From: Bermanella marisrubri
Lineage (GTDB): Bacteria > Pseudomonadota > Gammaproteobacteria > Pseudomonadales > Oceanobacteraceae
Reading direction: 5' to 3'
Assembly: GCF_012295615.1 (NCBI RefSeq)
Contig: NZ_CP051183.1
Span: 2,507,001-2,571,000, forward strand
DNA length: 64,000 bases
In this document: positions 35,359 to 43,406 of the stretch, one piece after another
Layout of the letters: each line of letters opens with the position of its first letter
Position numbering within the stretch: the stretch's first letter is position 1
The notes under the pieces: model-generated
Told to the model about the DNA's origin: nothing
What the model saw: only the letters and a program-made list of their open reading frames with translations
Databases searched by the model: none
Position numbers and translations under genes: made by a program

Positions 35359-36246
35359 ATGATTAATTTCAAACACTTACATTATTTTTGGGTAGTGGCG
35401 AAGCAGGGAGGCATCATGCGCGCCAGTGAAGCTTTGCATATCACGCCGCAAACCATCAGTGGACAAATTCGCTTACTTGAAGAGCAATTGGGTGAATCAC
35501 TATTCGAAAAATCAGGGCGCAACCTGGAGATTACCGATACCGGACGCACCGTATTGAGCTACGCTGACGATATTTTTTCATTAGGGTATGAGCTTGAGGA
35601 AACGGTTAAAAACACAGCCAATCGCACTCAGACACTTAAAGTTGGCATTGCAGATGTGATACCAAAATCCATTGCTTATCGGCTCATTCAGCCTGCATTA
35701 AAATCAGATGGCAGCATTCGATTGGTATGCAAAGAAAATAGTTTAGAAACCCTGCTAGGAGAATTAGCACTGCATAAACTGGATATCGTGATTGCAGACG
35801 GTCCGATTCCTCAGCGTCTTGGTGTTAAAGGGTACAGCCATGCACTGGGTGATTGCGGTATCACATTTTTGGCTTCCCATAAGTTGAAAAACACACTAAC
35901 CGGTGAATTTCCTCTTAACCTCTCGGGAGCGCCCTTCCTGATGCCCAGTGATTTATCATTGGTGCAACCACAGTTATTGCAATGGCTTGATCGTCAGCAT
36001 ATTTTCCCAAGAATTGTTGGAGAATTTGACGACAGCGCATTAATGAAAGCATTTGGACAAGATGGCGTCGGTGTATTCGCGGTTCCCACGGCTATTGCTG
36101 AGGAAGTCATGAAACAGTATCAAGTGGAGACAGTTGGCCAGACAGAAGAAATTCGAGAGCAGTTTTTTGCAATTACAACAGAAGAAACTCTGAACAATCC
36201 GGCTTTAAGAGCAATAAATGAAACCGCTGTTGATTGGCTTAATTGA
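35359..36246 (+). CDS. nhaR: LysR-family transcriptional activator NhaR
   Basis: 295 residues. The N-terminus MINFKHLHYFWVVAKQGGIMRASEALHITPQTISGQIRLLEEQLGESLFEK is the NhaR HTH almost by consensus. NhaR activates nhaA (Na+/H+ antiporter) and surface-adhesion genes in response to sodium in enteric bacteria. No antiporter is adjacent; it is divergent from the hpf-yccA operon across 118 bp, so it may control that operon or act elsewhere. The effector domain (about 90-290) is complete. Confidence 0.88.
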   Translation: MINFKHLHYFWVVAKQGGIMRASEALHITPQTISGQIRLLEEQLGESLFEKSGRNLEITDTGRTVLSYADDIFSLGYELEETVKNTANRTQTLKVGIADVIPKSIAYRLIQPALKSDGSIRLVCKENSLETLLGELALHKLDIVIADGPIPQRLGVKGYSHALGDCGITFLASHKLKNTLTGEFPLNLSGAPFLMPSDLSLVQPQLLQWLDRQHIFPRIVGEFDDSALMKAFGQDGVGVFAVPTAIAEEVMKQYQVETVGQTEEIREQFFAITTEETLNNPALRAINETAVDWLN

Positions 36247-36265
36247 TAATAGATGAAATGGAAAA

Positions 36266-36342
36266 TGGTATCCCGTAGGGAGATGAGACCGCCGAGTATT
36301 GCAGTAAATGGCGCGGTGTCCTAAGAATCAAAGAAAAGAAAA
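36266..36342 (-). repeat. tRNA-Glu-derived 77-bp tandem repeat, copy 1
   Basis: Begins with TGGTATCCCGTAGGG, identical to the 3' end of tRNA-Glu including CCA, and contains GCGGTGTCCTA from its anticodon arm; the T arm and anticodon loop are altered and the D arm and 5' acceptor strand are replaced by A-rich sequence (plus-strand reading). Cannot fold as a normal tRNA. Differs from copy 2 at one base (36300). Confidence 0.9.
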
Positions 36343-36419
36343 TGGTATCCCGTAGGGAGATGAGACCGCCGAGTATCGCAGTAAATGGCGCGGTGTCCTA
36401 AGAATCAAAGAAAAGAAAA
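36343..36419 (-). repeat. tRNA-Glu-derived 77-bp tandem repeat, copy 2
   Basis: Same 77-bp unit as copy 1 with a single T/C change (36377), directly abutting both copy 1 and the CCA end of the intact tRNA-Glu. On the tRNA strand each unit places a U-rich stretch straight after a CCA end, so these could also act as weak terminators. Confidence 0.9.
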
Positions 36420-36495
36420 TGGTATCCCGTAGGGGAGTCGAACCCCTGTTACCGCCGTGAAAGGGCGGTGTCCTAGGCCTCTAGACGAACGGGAC
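36420..36495 (-). tRNA. tRNA-Glu (UUC)
   Basis: 76 nt including encoded CCA. Acceptor GTCCCGT pairs with ACGGGAT; anticodon arm CCGCC-CTTTCAC-GGCGG gives anticodon TTC; T arm AGGGGTTCGACTCCCCT. Transcribed after tRNA-Ala (10 nt apart) as one unit. Confidence 0.97.
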
Positions 36496-36505
36496 ACATC
36501 TTTAA

Positions 36506-36581
36506 TGGTGGAGCCTAGCGGGATCGAACCGCTGACCTCAACACTGCCAGTGTTGCGCTCTCCCAGCTGAGCTAAGGCCCC
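36506..36581 (-). tRNA. tRNA-Ala (GGC)
   Basis: 76 nt including encoded CCA. Acceptor GGGGCCT pairs with AGGCTCC (one G-U); D arm AGCTCAGCTGGGAGAGC; anticodon loop CTGGCAG gives GGC; T arm AGCGGTTCGATCCCGCT. Confidence 0.97.
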
Positions 36582-36676
36582 ACACCACTCTCTTTCTGAG
36601 TTTATTTATCAAGGCTTAATAAATAAATCAGCCAACTTGTGCGCCAAAGGCATACTCGTTGCGAGATGTGGCGAGC

Positions 36677-36704
36677 ATTATACGGATCAAAATTCATTTG
36701 CCAA
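36677..36704 (-). promoter_or_regulatory. Promoter of the tRNA-Ala/tRNA-Glu unit
   Basis: On the minus strand TTGGCA, a 16-bp spacer and a perfect TATAAT, followed by the GC-rich discriminator GCTCGCC typical of stringently controlled stable-RNA promoters. About 90 nt upstream of tRNA-Ala. Confidence 0.8.
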
Positions 36705-36753
36705 GCCCTTTTTCCGCTTTTTTTACGAGGAAAAACAAGCTGTTAGGCGATGC

Positions 36754-37263
36754 CTAGCGTAGCTGCCGCTCCATATGCAGCTGTGCCAGCGCTTGCTTCA
36801 TAGATTGACGCCAATGACTCTGAGGAGCCTGCGCCATCGCTACATGATCTTGACTCAAATCCAATGTAACCGGCAGGTCTAATGCGAGCCAAGTGAAATA
36901 CCCATCACGAAAATAATGGACATTTTCGTACCCCCAATTGACCGCCAAAAAGGTGGCAACAGCACTGCGATAGCACTGCGCGCTGTTGCAATAAATGACT
37001 ATAGGAATATCGCGATCCAACGTCTCAATCAGATATAGATCATTGAAATCACGTTTTAAATCAAGATGAACAGCACTTCGAATATGGCCAAGCGAATATT
37101 CGTAGTCATCTCTAACATCTATGAAGGTCGCCCCTTTTTCAAAAAGTTGAAGCGCTTCATAAGCGTCTACAGTTTGTGCACCAGCGACAGAGTCTATCTG
37201 CTCTGAGTGCACATTTGCGCCCCCCAATAAGACGCCAAATAGAAAGAGAATCTTCTGTATCAT
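36754..37263 (-). CDS. Exported rhodanese-domain protein
   Basis: 169 residues: signal peptide (ILFLFGVLLGGANVHS), then a single rhodanese domain (about 30-135) with TFIDVRDDYEYSLGHIRSAVHLDL and the active-site loop YCNSAQCYRS, where the first Cys is the persulfide cysteine. A helical tail follows. Periplasmic sulfur transfer or sensing is possible; the acceptor is unknown. It lies between the tRNA promoter and the flagellar region with no operon partners. Confidence 0.85.
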   Translation of the reverse strand: MIQKILFLFGVLLGGANVHSEQIDSVAGAQTVDAYEALQLFEKGATFIDVRDDYEYSLGHIRSAVHLDLKRDFNDLYLIETLDRDIPIVIYCNSAQCYRSAVATFLAVNWGYENVHYFRDGYFTWLALDLPVTLDLSQDHVAMAQAPQSHWRQSMKQALAQLHMERQLR

Positions 37264-37385
37264 TGCCGACTCCTACCTTCTTTGACAATGCATTCTCTTA
37301 GAGTATAGGTCGGATTTTAAAATGGCCTTGTAACTAATGGCATTATGAATTTATGGGGAAATAGCCAATCAAACTTTGACAAAAT

Positions 37386-37410
37386 AACGTGACCTAAATT
37401 AGGTCACGTT
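37386..37410 (-). terminator. Terminator at the end of the flagellar/chemotaxis region
   Basis: AACGTGACCTAA and TTAGGTCACGTT are exactly complementary around a single base (about 10 bp effective stem), 22 nt after the DUF2802 stop; the minus-strand continuation is ATTTTG. Confidence 0.65.
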
Positions 37411-37431
37411 TGCGGAAAACAGGAGAGAAAT

Positions 37432-37857
37432 TTAGTGGACTGCATTGGCGCTTACGGCGTCGCGCTTACGATTTAAAGATAACAACAATTCCGCTTCACT
37501 ATGACTAAAACCACAAGAGTTTACTAAATCCGCTTCATTCGCTCCCATGGCGATGAGTTTACTCGCTTGGTCATACGAAGGATGCTCAGGCTGGCTATTA
37601 AGAATGGAAAATTGCTTACGCAGTACTTCATTCAGCCTACGTTCAGACTCCATCACTTTTTGTCCCATACCCACAGCACTTCGACTCAATGCCGTCATAT
37701 CTTGCGTTAAGCGTTTGTTAATGGCTTGTTGCTGCCGTTTTTGTTTTAACAAAACACGTGCGTTATACAAGGACATTAAACAAGCCAATAACGCGACACT
37801 CGCAGTACTCAAAAGTAGTATACGATCAATTCCTAAAGCTAAGATTTGTTCCAACAT
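37432..37857 (-). CDS. DUF2802 family protein of the chemotaxis cluster
   Basis: 141 residues: one N-terminal TM helix (about 12-30, ILLLSTASVALLACLMSLY), a coiled-coil segment rich in Gln, Lys and Glu (35-90), and a C-terminal DUF2802 motif (about 95-130: YDQASKLIAMGANEADLVNSCGFSHSEAELLLSL) that resembles a small helix-turn-helix. The family is regularly found just after cheW in polar-flagellate gammaproteobacteria, as here. Function unknown; probably a membrane-anchored helper of the polar array. Last gene of the region. Confidence 0.82.
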   Translation of the reverse strand: MLEQILALGIDRILLLSTASVALLACLMSLYNARVLLKQKRQQQAINKRLTQDMTALSRSAVGMGQKVMESERRLNEVLRKQFSILNSQPEHPSYDQASKLIAMGANEADLVNSCGFSHSEAELLLSLNRKRDAVSANAVH

Positions 37858-37979
37858 GATTTACGCTCGCAGTCTCGGTGTTATGTTTATTTTCCCCTGC
37901 ACAATTCGTGTCAGGGGACTGCTGAGCAATGAAGAGATTGATACTAAATGGAGTCGACAGTAGTGAGACACCGACCAAG

Positions 37980-38489
37980 TTACAGGTCGTTCAGCTCGGC
38001 CCACTCTTCATTTGACATCATTTTCTCTAAATCCACCAAGATAAGTAGTTCATCATTTTTGTGACAAACACCTTGGATAAATTTAGCGGTTTCTTCATTA
38101 CCCACATTTGGCGTGGTCTCAATTTCCGATTGGCGCAAATACACCACTTCGGCGACGGCATCGACCATAATACCTACCACTTGGTTTTCGGTTTCAATCA
38201 CCACGATCCGGGTGTGATCAGTCACATCACCGGGTTGCAAACCAAAGCGTTGGCGGGTATCGATCACAGTGACCACATTGCCGCGAATATTAATAATGCC
38301 CAGTACATACGGGGGCGCACCCGGAACAGGAGCAATCTCCATATGGCGCAAAACCTCTTGCACTTGCATCACGTTAATACCATAGGTTTCGTCATCTAAA
38401 CGAAACGTTACCCACTGCAATACCGGATCTTCGGCGGTGCCTTGGGCTTGGTAACTGTTCATTTCATTACTACTTGTCCGAACGTCCAT
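37980..38489 (-). CDS. cheW: Chemotaxis coupling protein CheW
   Basis: Couples chemoreceptors to CheA. 169 residues; a single CheW domain with WVTFRLDDETYGINVMQVQEVLRHMEIAPVPGAPPYVLGIINIRGNVVTVIDTRQRFGL, including the NIRG motif. A short N-terminal extension precedes the domain. A sigma-54-like site lies about 100 nt upstream, in the 142-bp gap after parP, so cheW may be transcribed separately as well as by read-through. Confidence 0.95.
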   Translation of the reverse strand: MDVRTSSNEMNSYQAQGTAEDPVLQWVTFRLDDETYGINVMQVQEVLRHMEIAPVPGAPPYVLGIINIRGNVVTVIDTRQRFGLQPGDVTDHTRIVVIETENQVVGIMVDAVAEVVYLRQSEIETTPNVGNEETAKFIQGVCHKNDELLILVDLEKMMSNEEWAELNDL

Positions 38490-38585
38490 TCTTACTCCTC
38501 AAGGTAGTACCTTAACGATTGTCTTCAGCGGATCGCAGGCTGACATCGTCAAATTCACAACTATCCTTGTATTAGTTTAGACCAG

Positions 38586-38601
38586 AGCAGATTATGTGCC
38601 A
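38586..38601 (-). promoter_or_regulatory. Sigma-54-type promoter before cheW
   Basis: Minus strand TGGCACATAATCTGCT: a perfect TGGCAC -24 element and CTGCT at -12 with exactly 10 nt between GG and GC. Leader to cheW about 87 nt. Confidence 0.6.
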
Positions 38602-38631
38602 GAGCACACATTTTTTTCTTTTTAGGGAAAT

Positions 38632-39489
38632 TTACGAAGCGGCCGCTTCATTGAGGATTTCGATCAAGCTATCTACATGCACTAATGCGCACATTTGATC
38701 GACAACTGTTCCAGCAAGCCAAGGGCGCTTGCCTTTTTCCGTTCGCCATTTGACGCTTTCCGGATGCAAGCGCACCGTGGTGTGGAGTTTTTGACAGGCC
38801 AGCGTCCATTTGCTGTGCTGCATTTGGATAACGAACTCATAACCTGATTCTGACAAATCAAACCCTTTTTCTGGCATGATGTATTTTGCAGTATCAACCA
38901 CATAATAATGATTATCTGACTCGTTATAGGCACCTAAAAACCAATCTGGTCTGCCAATCAAATGGTTTGTTTCATGGTCCACTTTGATGATTCGGCCCAG
39001 CGCTTCCATAGAGACTGCCAGTTTTAAACCACAGACCTCAAACAGTAAGACATCGAATTCCTCTTGTGCCCAATCTGGTGCTTTAGGGTAACGTTTTTCA
39101 ATTGGTTTTGAGTCAATATTCTCTTCGGGTCGGGCATCAACAATGTCATTGACAGAAGTCTCACCTGAGGTCTCGATTGGAACGTCTGGCTTGGTTTCAA
39201 TAGCGTGTTCAATTGCTTGTTCTGTTACTTCCTTAGTTTCTGTTGCTAATTGTGTGTCCGCTTCGGTTATTGGTTTATGAACCTCAACCTTCGATTCAAG
39301 ATCTACGTTTTCAACGTCTTCGATAACATCTTTTTCTGGCTCTGGCTGAGCCAATTCCACGACATTATTTACTGGATGATCTGGGATATCCGGAAAGGTC
39401 TCCGCCAGCAGATTGTCCATATATTCCTGAACAACCTCTTCTGTTTGCGCTGGCTGAGTGAGAGTTTTTATATTAGTCGGTTTACTCAT
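38632..39489 (-). CDS. parP: CheW-domain protein ParP-like
   Basis: 285 residues. N-terminal motif EEVVQEYMDNLLAETF, a long acidic Glu/Val/Pro-rich linker (about 40-140), and a C-terminal CheW-like domain (about 145-280: VLLFEVCGLKLAVSMEALGRIIKVD, CALVHVDSLIEIL). ParP proteins link the ParA-like ParC to chemoreceptor arrays and CheA, holding arrays at the cell pole; the gene order parC - parP - cheW fits this. GAGGAG upstream supports the start. The symbol is by position and architecture, not by a database match. Confidence 0.8.
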   Translation of the reverse strand: MSKPTNIKTLTQPAQTEEVVQEYMDNLLAETFPDIPDHPVNNVVELAQPEPEKDVIEDVENVDLESKVEVHKPITEADTQLATETKEVTEQAIEHAIETKPDVPIETSGETSVNDIVDARPEENIDSKPIEKRYPKAPDWAQEEFDVLLFEVCGLKLAVSMEALGRIIKVDHETNHLIGRPDWFLGAYNESDNHYYVVDTAKYIMPEKGFDLSESGYEFVIQMQHSKWTLACQKLHTTVRLHPESVKWRTEKGKRPWLAGTVVDQMCALVHVDSLIEILNEAAAS

Positions 39490-39805
39490 GCCAAGCTCCT
39501 CTTGCTAACAGCATTTGGCAATGAGACAGGCAATAATTTTTAATTCTGCTTGGTGGTAGTTGGCAAGTAATATTCAAAATCGTCAAATACGCTAAGAAGC
39601 GAAAGCACTTGTCTTGACCGTCGTCGTGAGCAAGCGCAAAAGAATCAATAGCGATGGTCATACGGCTATCAGCAGGAATGCTATCCTGCGCTCCGATGGA
39701 TTCGTCGACTGGTTCATTTAGTAAATCATTTAACGACTCCTCGATGCCGTCGTTAAACATACTAAACAAATAATCATTAACCGCTTGTTGCGCTGACCGA
39801 CTCAT
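39482..39805 (-). CDS. Small ORF between parC and parP, possibly a decayed ParP-like N-terminus
   Basis: 107 residues, unrecognised. It starts inside the end of parC (29-nt overlap) and ends 8 nt inside parP; the parP ribosome-binding site is in its last codons. The first 20 residues, SRSAQQAVNDYLFSMFNDGI, resemble the ParP opening (EEVVQEYMDNLLAETF), then an acidic stretch, and from about residue 65 the sequence (CFRFLAYLTILNITCQL) looks unlike its start. Either a genuine small partner of ParC or a truncated ParP duplicate. Without it parC and parP would be 287 nt apart, unusual in this packed region. Confidence 0.5.
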   Translation of the reverse strand: MSRSAQQAVNDYLFSMFNDGIEESLNDLLNEPVDESIGAQDSIPADSRMTIAIDSFALAHDDGQDKCFRFLAYLTILNITCQLPPSRIKNYCLSHCQMLLARGAWHE

Positions 39806-40577
39806 GATGATCTATCTGTTTTAGTGAATTTAGTAAATGACGATAGACTCGTACACCCCGTCCGTCTGTGTCTAGAATGTTCGGAAATACACCTTTTTCA
39901 CTAGCATCCCGAAACTTGGTATCTACCGGAATACTTTGATCAAAGACCTGTTCTTGATAAAGCTCACGAATCTTTTTCAGTGCATGCAGAGACGCATGGG
40001 TTCGACGATCGAATAACGTCGGAATGATCGTAAAGGGCAATTGCTTTTTGGTACTGTGCATGACCATGGACATGGTATGGGTCATACGCTCCAAACCCTT
40101 TACCGCGAGAAATTCAGTTTGCACCGGAATCAGAAGACGTTCTCCGGCGGCTAAGGCGTTAATCATCAATACACCTAAGATAGGTGGTGTATCAATGATG
40201 ACGTATTCATATTCATCCCATAATGTTGCAAGGGCTTTGGATATTACTAAGCCCATACCGCCTTGACCTGCGACTCTTCTTTCAAGCGTAGCAAGGGCGG
40301 TGCTTGCTGGAAAAAAGTCGATACCGTCTTGACTAGTTTTACGAATGATTTTCTTCGGTAAACCGTCAGGTATTTTTCCTTCGTGCATAAAAAGATCAAA
40401 TACCGAATATTCGATTTCATCAGGATCATGTTTAAAGTAGCTTGTCAGCGAACCATGGGGATCTAAGTCCACCATAAGTACACGATGCCCCTGCTCACGA
40501 AGTAAGCCAGCAAGGGTGACCGTTGTTGTGGTTTTGCCTACGCCACCTTTTTGATTGGCTACCGCCCATACATGCAC
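39777..40577 (-). CDS. parC: ParA-family ATPase ParC
   Basis: 266-residue Soj/ParA-like ATPase. Walker A ANQKGGVGKTTTTVTLAGLL at the N-terminus (deviant KGGxGKT), switch region YVIIDTPPILGVLMINAL and DLDPHGSLTSYF. In polar flagellates this paralogue sits between motCD and cheW and directs polar placement and inheritance of chemotaxis arrays; it is not the chromosomal ParA (no parB beside it). The gene symbol clashes with topoisomerase IV subunit A, to which it is unrelated. Confidence 0.88.
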   Translation of the reverse strand: MHVWAVANQKGGVGKTTTTVTLAGLLREQGHRVLMVDLDPHGSLTSYFKHDPDEIEYSVFDLFMHEGKIPDGLPKKIIRKTSQDGIDFFPASTALATLERRVAGQGGMGLVISKALATLWDEYEYVIIDTPPILGVLMINALAAGERLLIPVQTEFLAVKGLERMTHTMSMVMHSTKKQLPFTIIPTLFDRRTHASLHALKKIRELYQEQVFDQSIPVDTKFRDASEKGVFPNILDTDGRGVRVYRHLLNSLKQIDHHESVSATSG

Positions 40578-40687
40578 GGGGTTCTCCTTGACCCTAAACG
40601 GGAATCAAACGTCAAAATACAAAACACAAATGAATATGCAGATACTGTTCCTATTCATTTAATATAGTTGATAAAAGCGGGTTTTCC

Positions 40688-41464
40688 TCAAGTATCCGGT
40701 TGTAAATGGCGTTTTGTGACGGTTTTCAGGCGTTCTCTCGCCCACCCCGTACGATCAATCATGAAATTTACACGGGCATTAAGTTGCCGCCCTTGCTCAT
40801 CGTCGTTTGTAGCAATAGGTTGATAGGGTCCGTAATTTGAAACGGCTAATCTTGAAGGCTGTAAACCTTCCAACTGTAAATATTGAACAATAGCCGCACC
40901 TTGCATTGCACCATGTTGCCAAGGGTTATCATCATCTAGCGTATCAGCGGAAAACACTTCGATGTTAATGGCTTCATCACCTTCAGCAAACACATTAACA
41001 AGTTCGACCATGGTTTTGGCGCCCTCTTGTGTGATACGACTACCATAGCGATTCTGTCTGTTATCCCAACGAAACAGCTTACCCATTGGCACCTCAATAC
41101 TGATCCATTGATCCATTGTAGAAAGCGTATATTCGTTTTCTGGCAACGCTGCGCTGATATCACTGATTTGTAATAAGCGTTGTGGCAAAGTTGAAGATTC
41201 TTTTTCTGGATCCAGTGCTTGATTAAGCCCTTCAACCGAAGGGGCTTCTAAAAACTGCCTGACTGCTTCGCTCACAGGCACATTGGATGTTTCAGAGAAT
41301 CGAACTTCCAACGCCCTACGCATTTCATAAAACTTTTCACTGTTAATATTACTCGCCGCATACAAGACGACGAATAACGCAAAAAGCAACGTCATTAGAT
41401 CTGCATAAGAAACCATCCATCTTTGTGTATGCGCCGTTTCAGGTGGGTTATGACGTCTAGGCAT
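40688..41464 (-). CDS. motD: Flagellar motor stator protein MotD (MotB family)
   Basis: 258-residue stator subunit. RWMVSYADLMTLLFALFVVLYAASNINSEKF contains the single TM helix and the proton-conducting Asp in YADLMT; the C-terminal OmpA-like peptidoglycan-binding domain (about 140-245) includes LQPSRLAVSNYGPYQPIATND and GRQLNARVNFMI. With MotC it forms a torque-generating unit. Starts 7 nt after motC. The MotC/MotD naming rests on the position after cheB and before parC, as in Pseudomonas. Confidence 0.92.
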   Translation of the reverse strand: MPRRHNPPETAHTQRWMVSYADLMTLLFALFVVLYAASNINSEKFYEMRRALEVRFSETSNVPVSEAVRQFLEAPSVEGLNQALDPEKESSTLPQRLLQISDISAALPENEYTLSTMDQWISIEVPMGKLFRWDNRQNRYGSRITQEGAKTMVELVNVFAEGDEAINIEVFSADTLDDDNPWQHGAMQGAAIVQYLQLEGLQPSRLAVSNYGPYQPIATNDDEQGRQLNARVNFMIDRTGWARERLKTVTKRHLQPDT

Positions 41465-41471
41465 AGATGAC

Positions 41472-42215
41472 CTACCGTGAATTAACTATTTCGTATCGAT
41501 GGCGAATGGAATTTGGATGCTCTCCTTCTGAGATAGCCACTAAGCCTTCTACGATTAATTCGTTGTACTGATATTCTTTTTTGACTATGTGTTTGATTCG
41601 CGAAGCGATGGGCAAAAAAATCAGGTTCGCACTGCCCACTCCATATATCGTAGCGACGAAGGCCGTGGCAATACCTGGTCCGATGGCAGCAGGGTCTTGC
41701 AGGTTGCCCATAACCTGAATAAGCCCAAGTACGGCCCCAAGAATACCAATGGTCGGAGCATAGCCACCTAAACTTTCATAAACATGCGCGGCTTCCAACC
41801 CTGCATCTTCCTGTTTGTACATGTCCAATTCTAAACTATTTCGGATAGCCTCTGAGCTTTGTCCATCAGCCAATAAATGCAGTCCTTTTTTAGCCAACGG
41901 CATGGGTTCGACTTTGGCGATGTTTTCTAAGCCTAAAAAACCTTCTCTGCGCGCAGCCGCACCCCACTGACAGAGCGTGTCGATTAAATCATGTAGATCA
42001 TAGCGCGGTGGAAAAATTAACCACCACCCCCGCATAGAGGCCGTAAGTAACGTATTAAAAGGCGTTTGTACAAGTACGGCAGCCAACGTACCACCGAAGA
42101 CAATAATGGCAGCAGGAAGATTTAATAGGCTAGCAAGATGACCACCCTCGACCATGTTGCCAATGACAACAGCAGCTATCCCTAATACTAGGCCACCCAG
42201 GCCAAGCCAATCCAT
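41472..42215 (-). CDS. motC: Flagellar motor stator protein MotC (MotA family)
   Basis: 247 residues of the MotA/PomA family: TM helices LGLGGLVLGIAAVVIGNMV, AIIVFGGTLAAVLVQ and two in the C-terminal half (GGYAPTIGILGAVLGLIQVM, GIATAFVATIYGVGSANLIFLP). The cytoplasmic loop interacts with FliG. Its ATG shares one base with the cheB stop (TAATG), implying coupled translation. Confidence 0.93.
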   Translation of the reverse strand: MDWLGLGGLVLGIAAVVIGNMVEGGHLASLLNLPAAIIVFGGTLAAVLVQTPFNTLLTASMRGWWLIFPPRYDLHDLIDTLCQWGAAARREGFLGLENIAKVEPMPLAKKGLHLLADGQSSEAIRNSLELDMYKQEDAGLEAAHVYESLGGYAPTIGILGAVLGLIQVMGNLQDPAAIGPGIATAFVATIYGVGSANLIFLPIASRIKHIVKKEYQYNELIVEGLVAISEGEHPNSIRHRYEIVNSR

Positions 42216-43363
42216 TAGCGCACCTCTTTAACCAACGTCGGTCCAATATCCTGTAACGGCAAAATAGCACTTGTAATGTGTGCTTTAGCAACCGCCATAG
42301 GCATTCCATAAATGACACTGGTTTCTTCATCTTGCGCCCAAATAGGAGAACCCGTTTGCTGCATAAGCTTGGCACCTTCGCACCCGTCACTGCCCATACC
42401 AGTAAGAACAATGCCCAAGCTCTTTCCGGGATAATGCTTAGCGGCAGAAGCCATGGTTAAGTCCGCACAGGGTCGGTAATTGACTCTGTCGTCACCGTCA
42501 ATCACTCTGACTTTGCTTTTTTCAATGAGCAATTGTTTACCGCCAGGTGCTAAAAGTGCACGACCGGGTTTTAATATGTCGCCATCCTCTGCCAGCTTGA
42601 TCTCTAGTGCACAGGTTTTGTTGAGGCGTTCGGCAAATGCTTGAGTAAAGGTTGCCGGCATATGCTGTATGAGTACGATGGGTTTTGAAAAACTTGCTGG
42701 TATTTGACTGAGTACTTTCTGCAATGCAACTGGACCGCCTGTGCTGGTTGCGATCACAATAAGATCCAATGTTGGCAGACGGGTATCTTGTTTTGTATTC
42801 TTCTCAAATCGCGAAGTAGCACTCGCCTTTGGCTGCGACGCGAGAGGTTTATCCAATTTACTTTCTAATTGTCTTGCAGGCCGCGCTGGTTGTGATTCAC
42901 CTTTACGTTTATCAGAATCCAATTCTGTCTGAATGGGCGTAAAGCGTGCTTTAGGGCTGCGGTTAAATTGCTTTGCAACCGATTGAATTTTATCACTCAG
43001 TGTTTCGCGAATTTTGGGACCACCTTTTTGCAGGTCCTCAAAATTTTTCGGAAGGAAATCCACCGCACCCGCATCAAGTGCGTCCAAGGTGACTCGAGCA
43101 CCATCATAGGTAAGTGAGGAAAACATTAATACCGGTGTGGGCGCCACTTCCATGATTTTACGTAATGCCGTCAATCCATCCATCACTGGCATTTCATAAT
43201 CCATGGTAATAACGTCGGGTTTCAATGATTGAGCTTTCTCTATGGCTTCTTTGCCGTTATTCGCAAAACCAATTATTTCTACGCTTGCTACTGGTTTTAG
43301 AATTTCTGAAATCCGTTTCTGGAAAAACATCGAATCATCAACAACTAGAACTTTGATACCCAT
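42215..43363 (-). CDS. cheB: Chemotaxis response regulator protein-glutamate methylesterase CheB (first of two)
   Basis: 382 residues. Receiver domain with DDSMFFQKRI and Asp55 in ITMDYEMPVMDGL; a long linker (about 125-190) rich in Lys, Ser and Gln; then the methylesterase domain with IVIATSTGGPVALQKVL (catalytic Ser in STGG), LIQHMPATFTQAFAERL (catalytic His) and VLTGMGSDGCEGAKLM (catalytic Asp). Demethylates and deamidates chemoreceptors. Between cheA and motC in the main chemotaxis cluster. Confidence 0.95.
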   Translation of the reverse strand: MGIKVLVVDDSMFFQKRISEILKPVASVEIIGFANNGKEAIEKAQSLKPDVITMDYEMPVMDGLTALRKIMEVAPTPVLMFSSLTYDGARVTLDALDAGAVDFLPKNFEDLQKGGPKIRETLSDKIQSVAKQFNRSPKARFTPIQTELDSDKRKGESQPARPARQLESKLDKPLASQPKASATSRFEKNTKQDTRLPTLDLIVIATSTGGPVALQKVLSQIPASFSKPIVLIQHMPATFTQAFAERLNKTCALEIKLAEDGDILKPGRALLAPGGKQLLIEKSKVRVIDGDDRVNYRPCADLTMASAAKHYPGKSLGIVLTGMGSDGCEGAKLMQQTGSPIWAQDEETSVIYGMPMAVAKAHITSAILPLQDIGPTLVKEVR

Positions 43364-43406
43364 TGATGCTCCGTTATCCTTTCATTCCAGCGATTTTTAG
43401 TCGATG

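Noticed and set aside
37895-37918. CCCCTG/CAGGGG hairpin between cheW and the DUF2802 gene
   Set aside because: No U tract on the coding strand, so not a terminator; only a short stem with a bulge.
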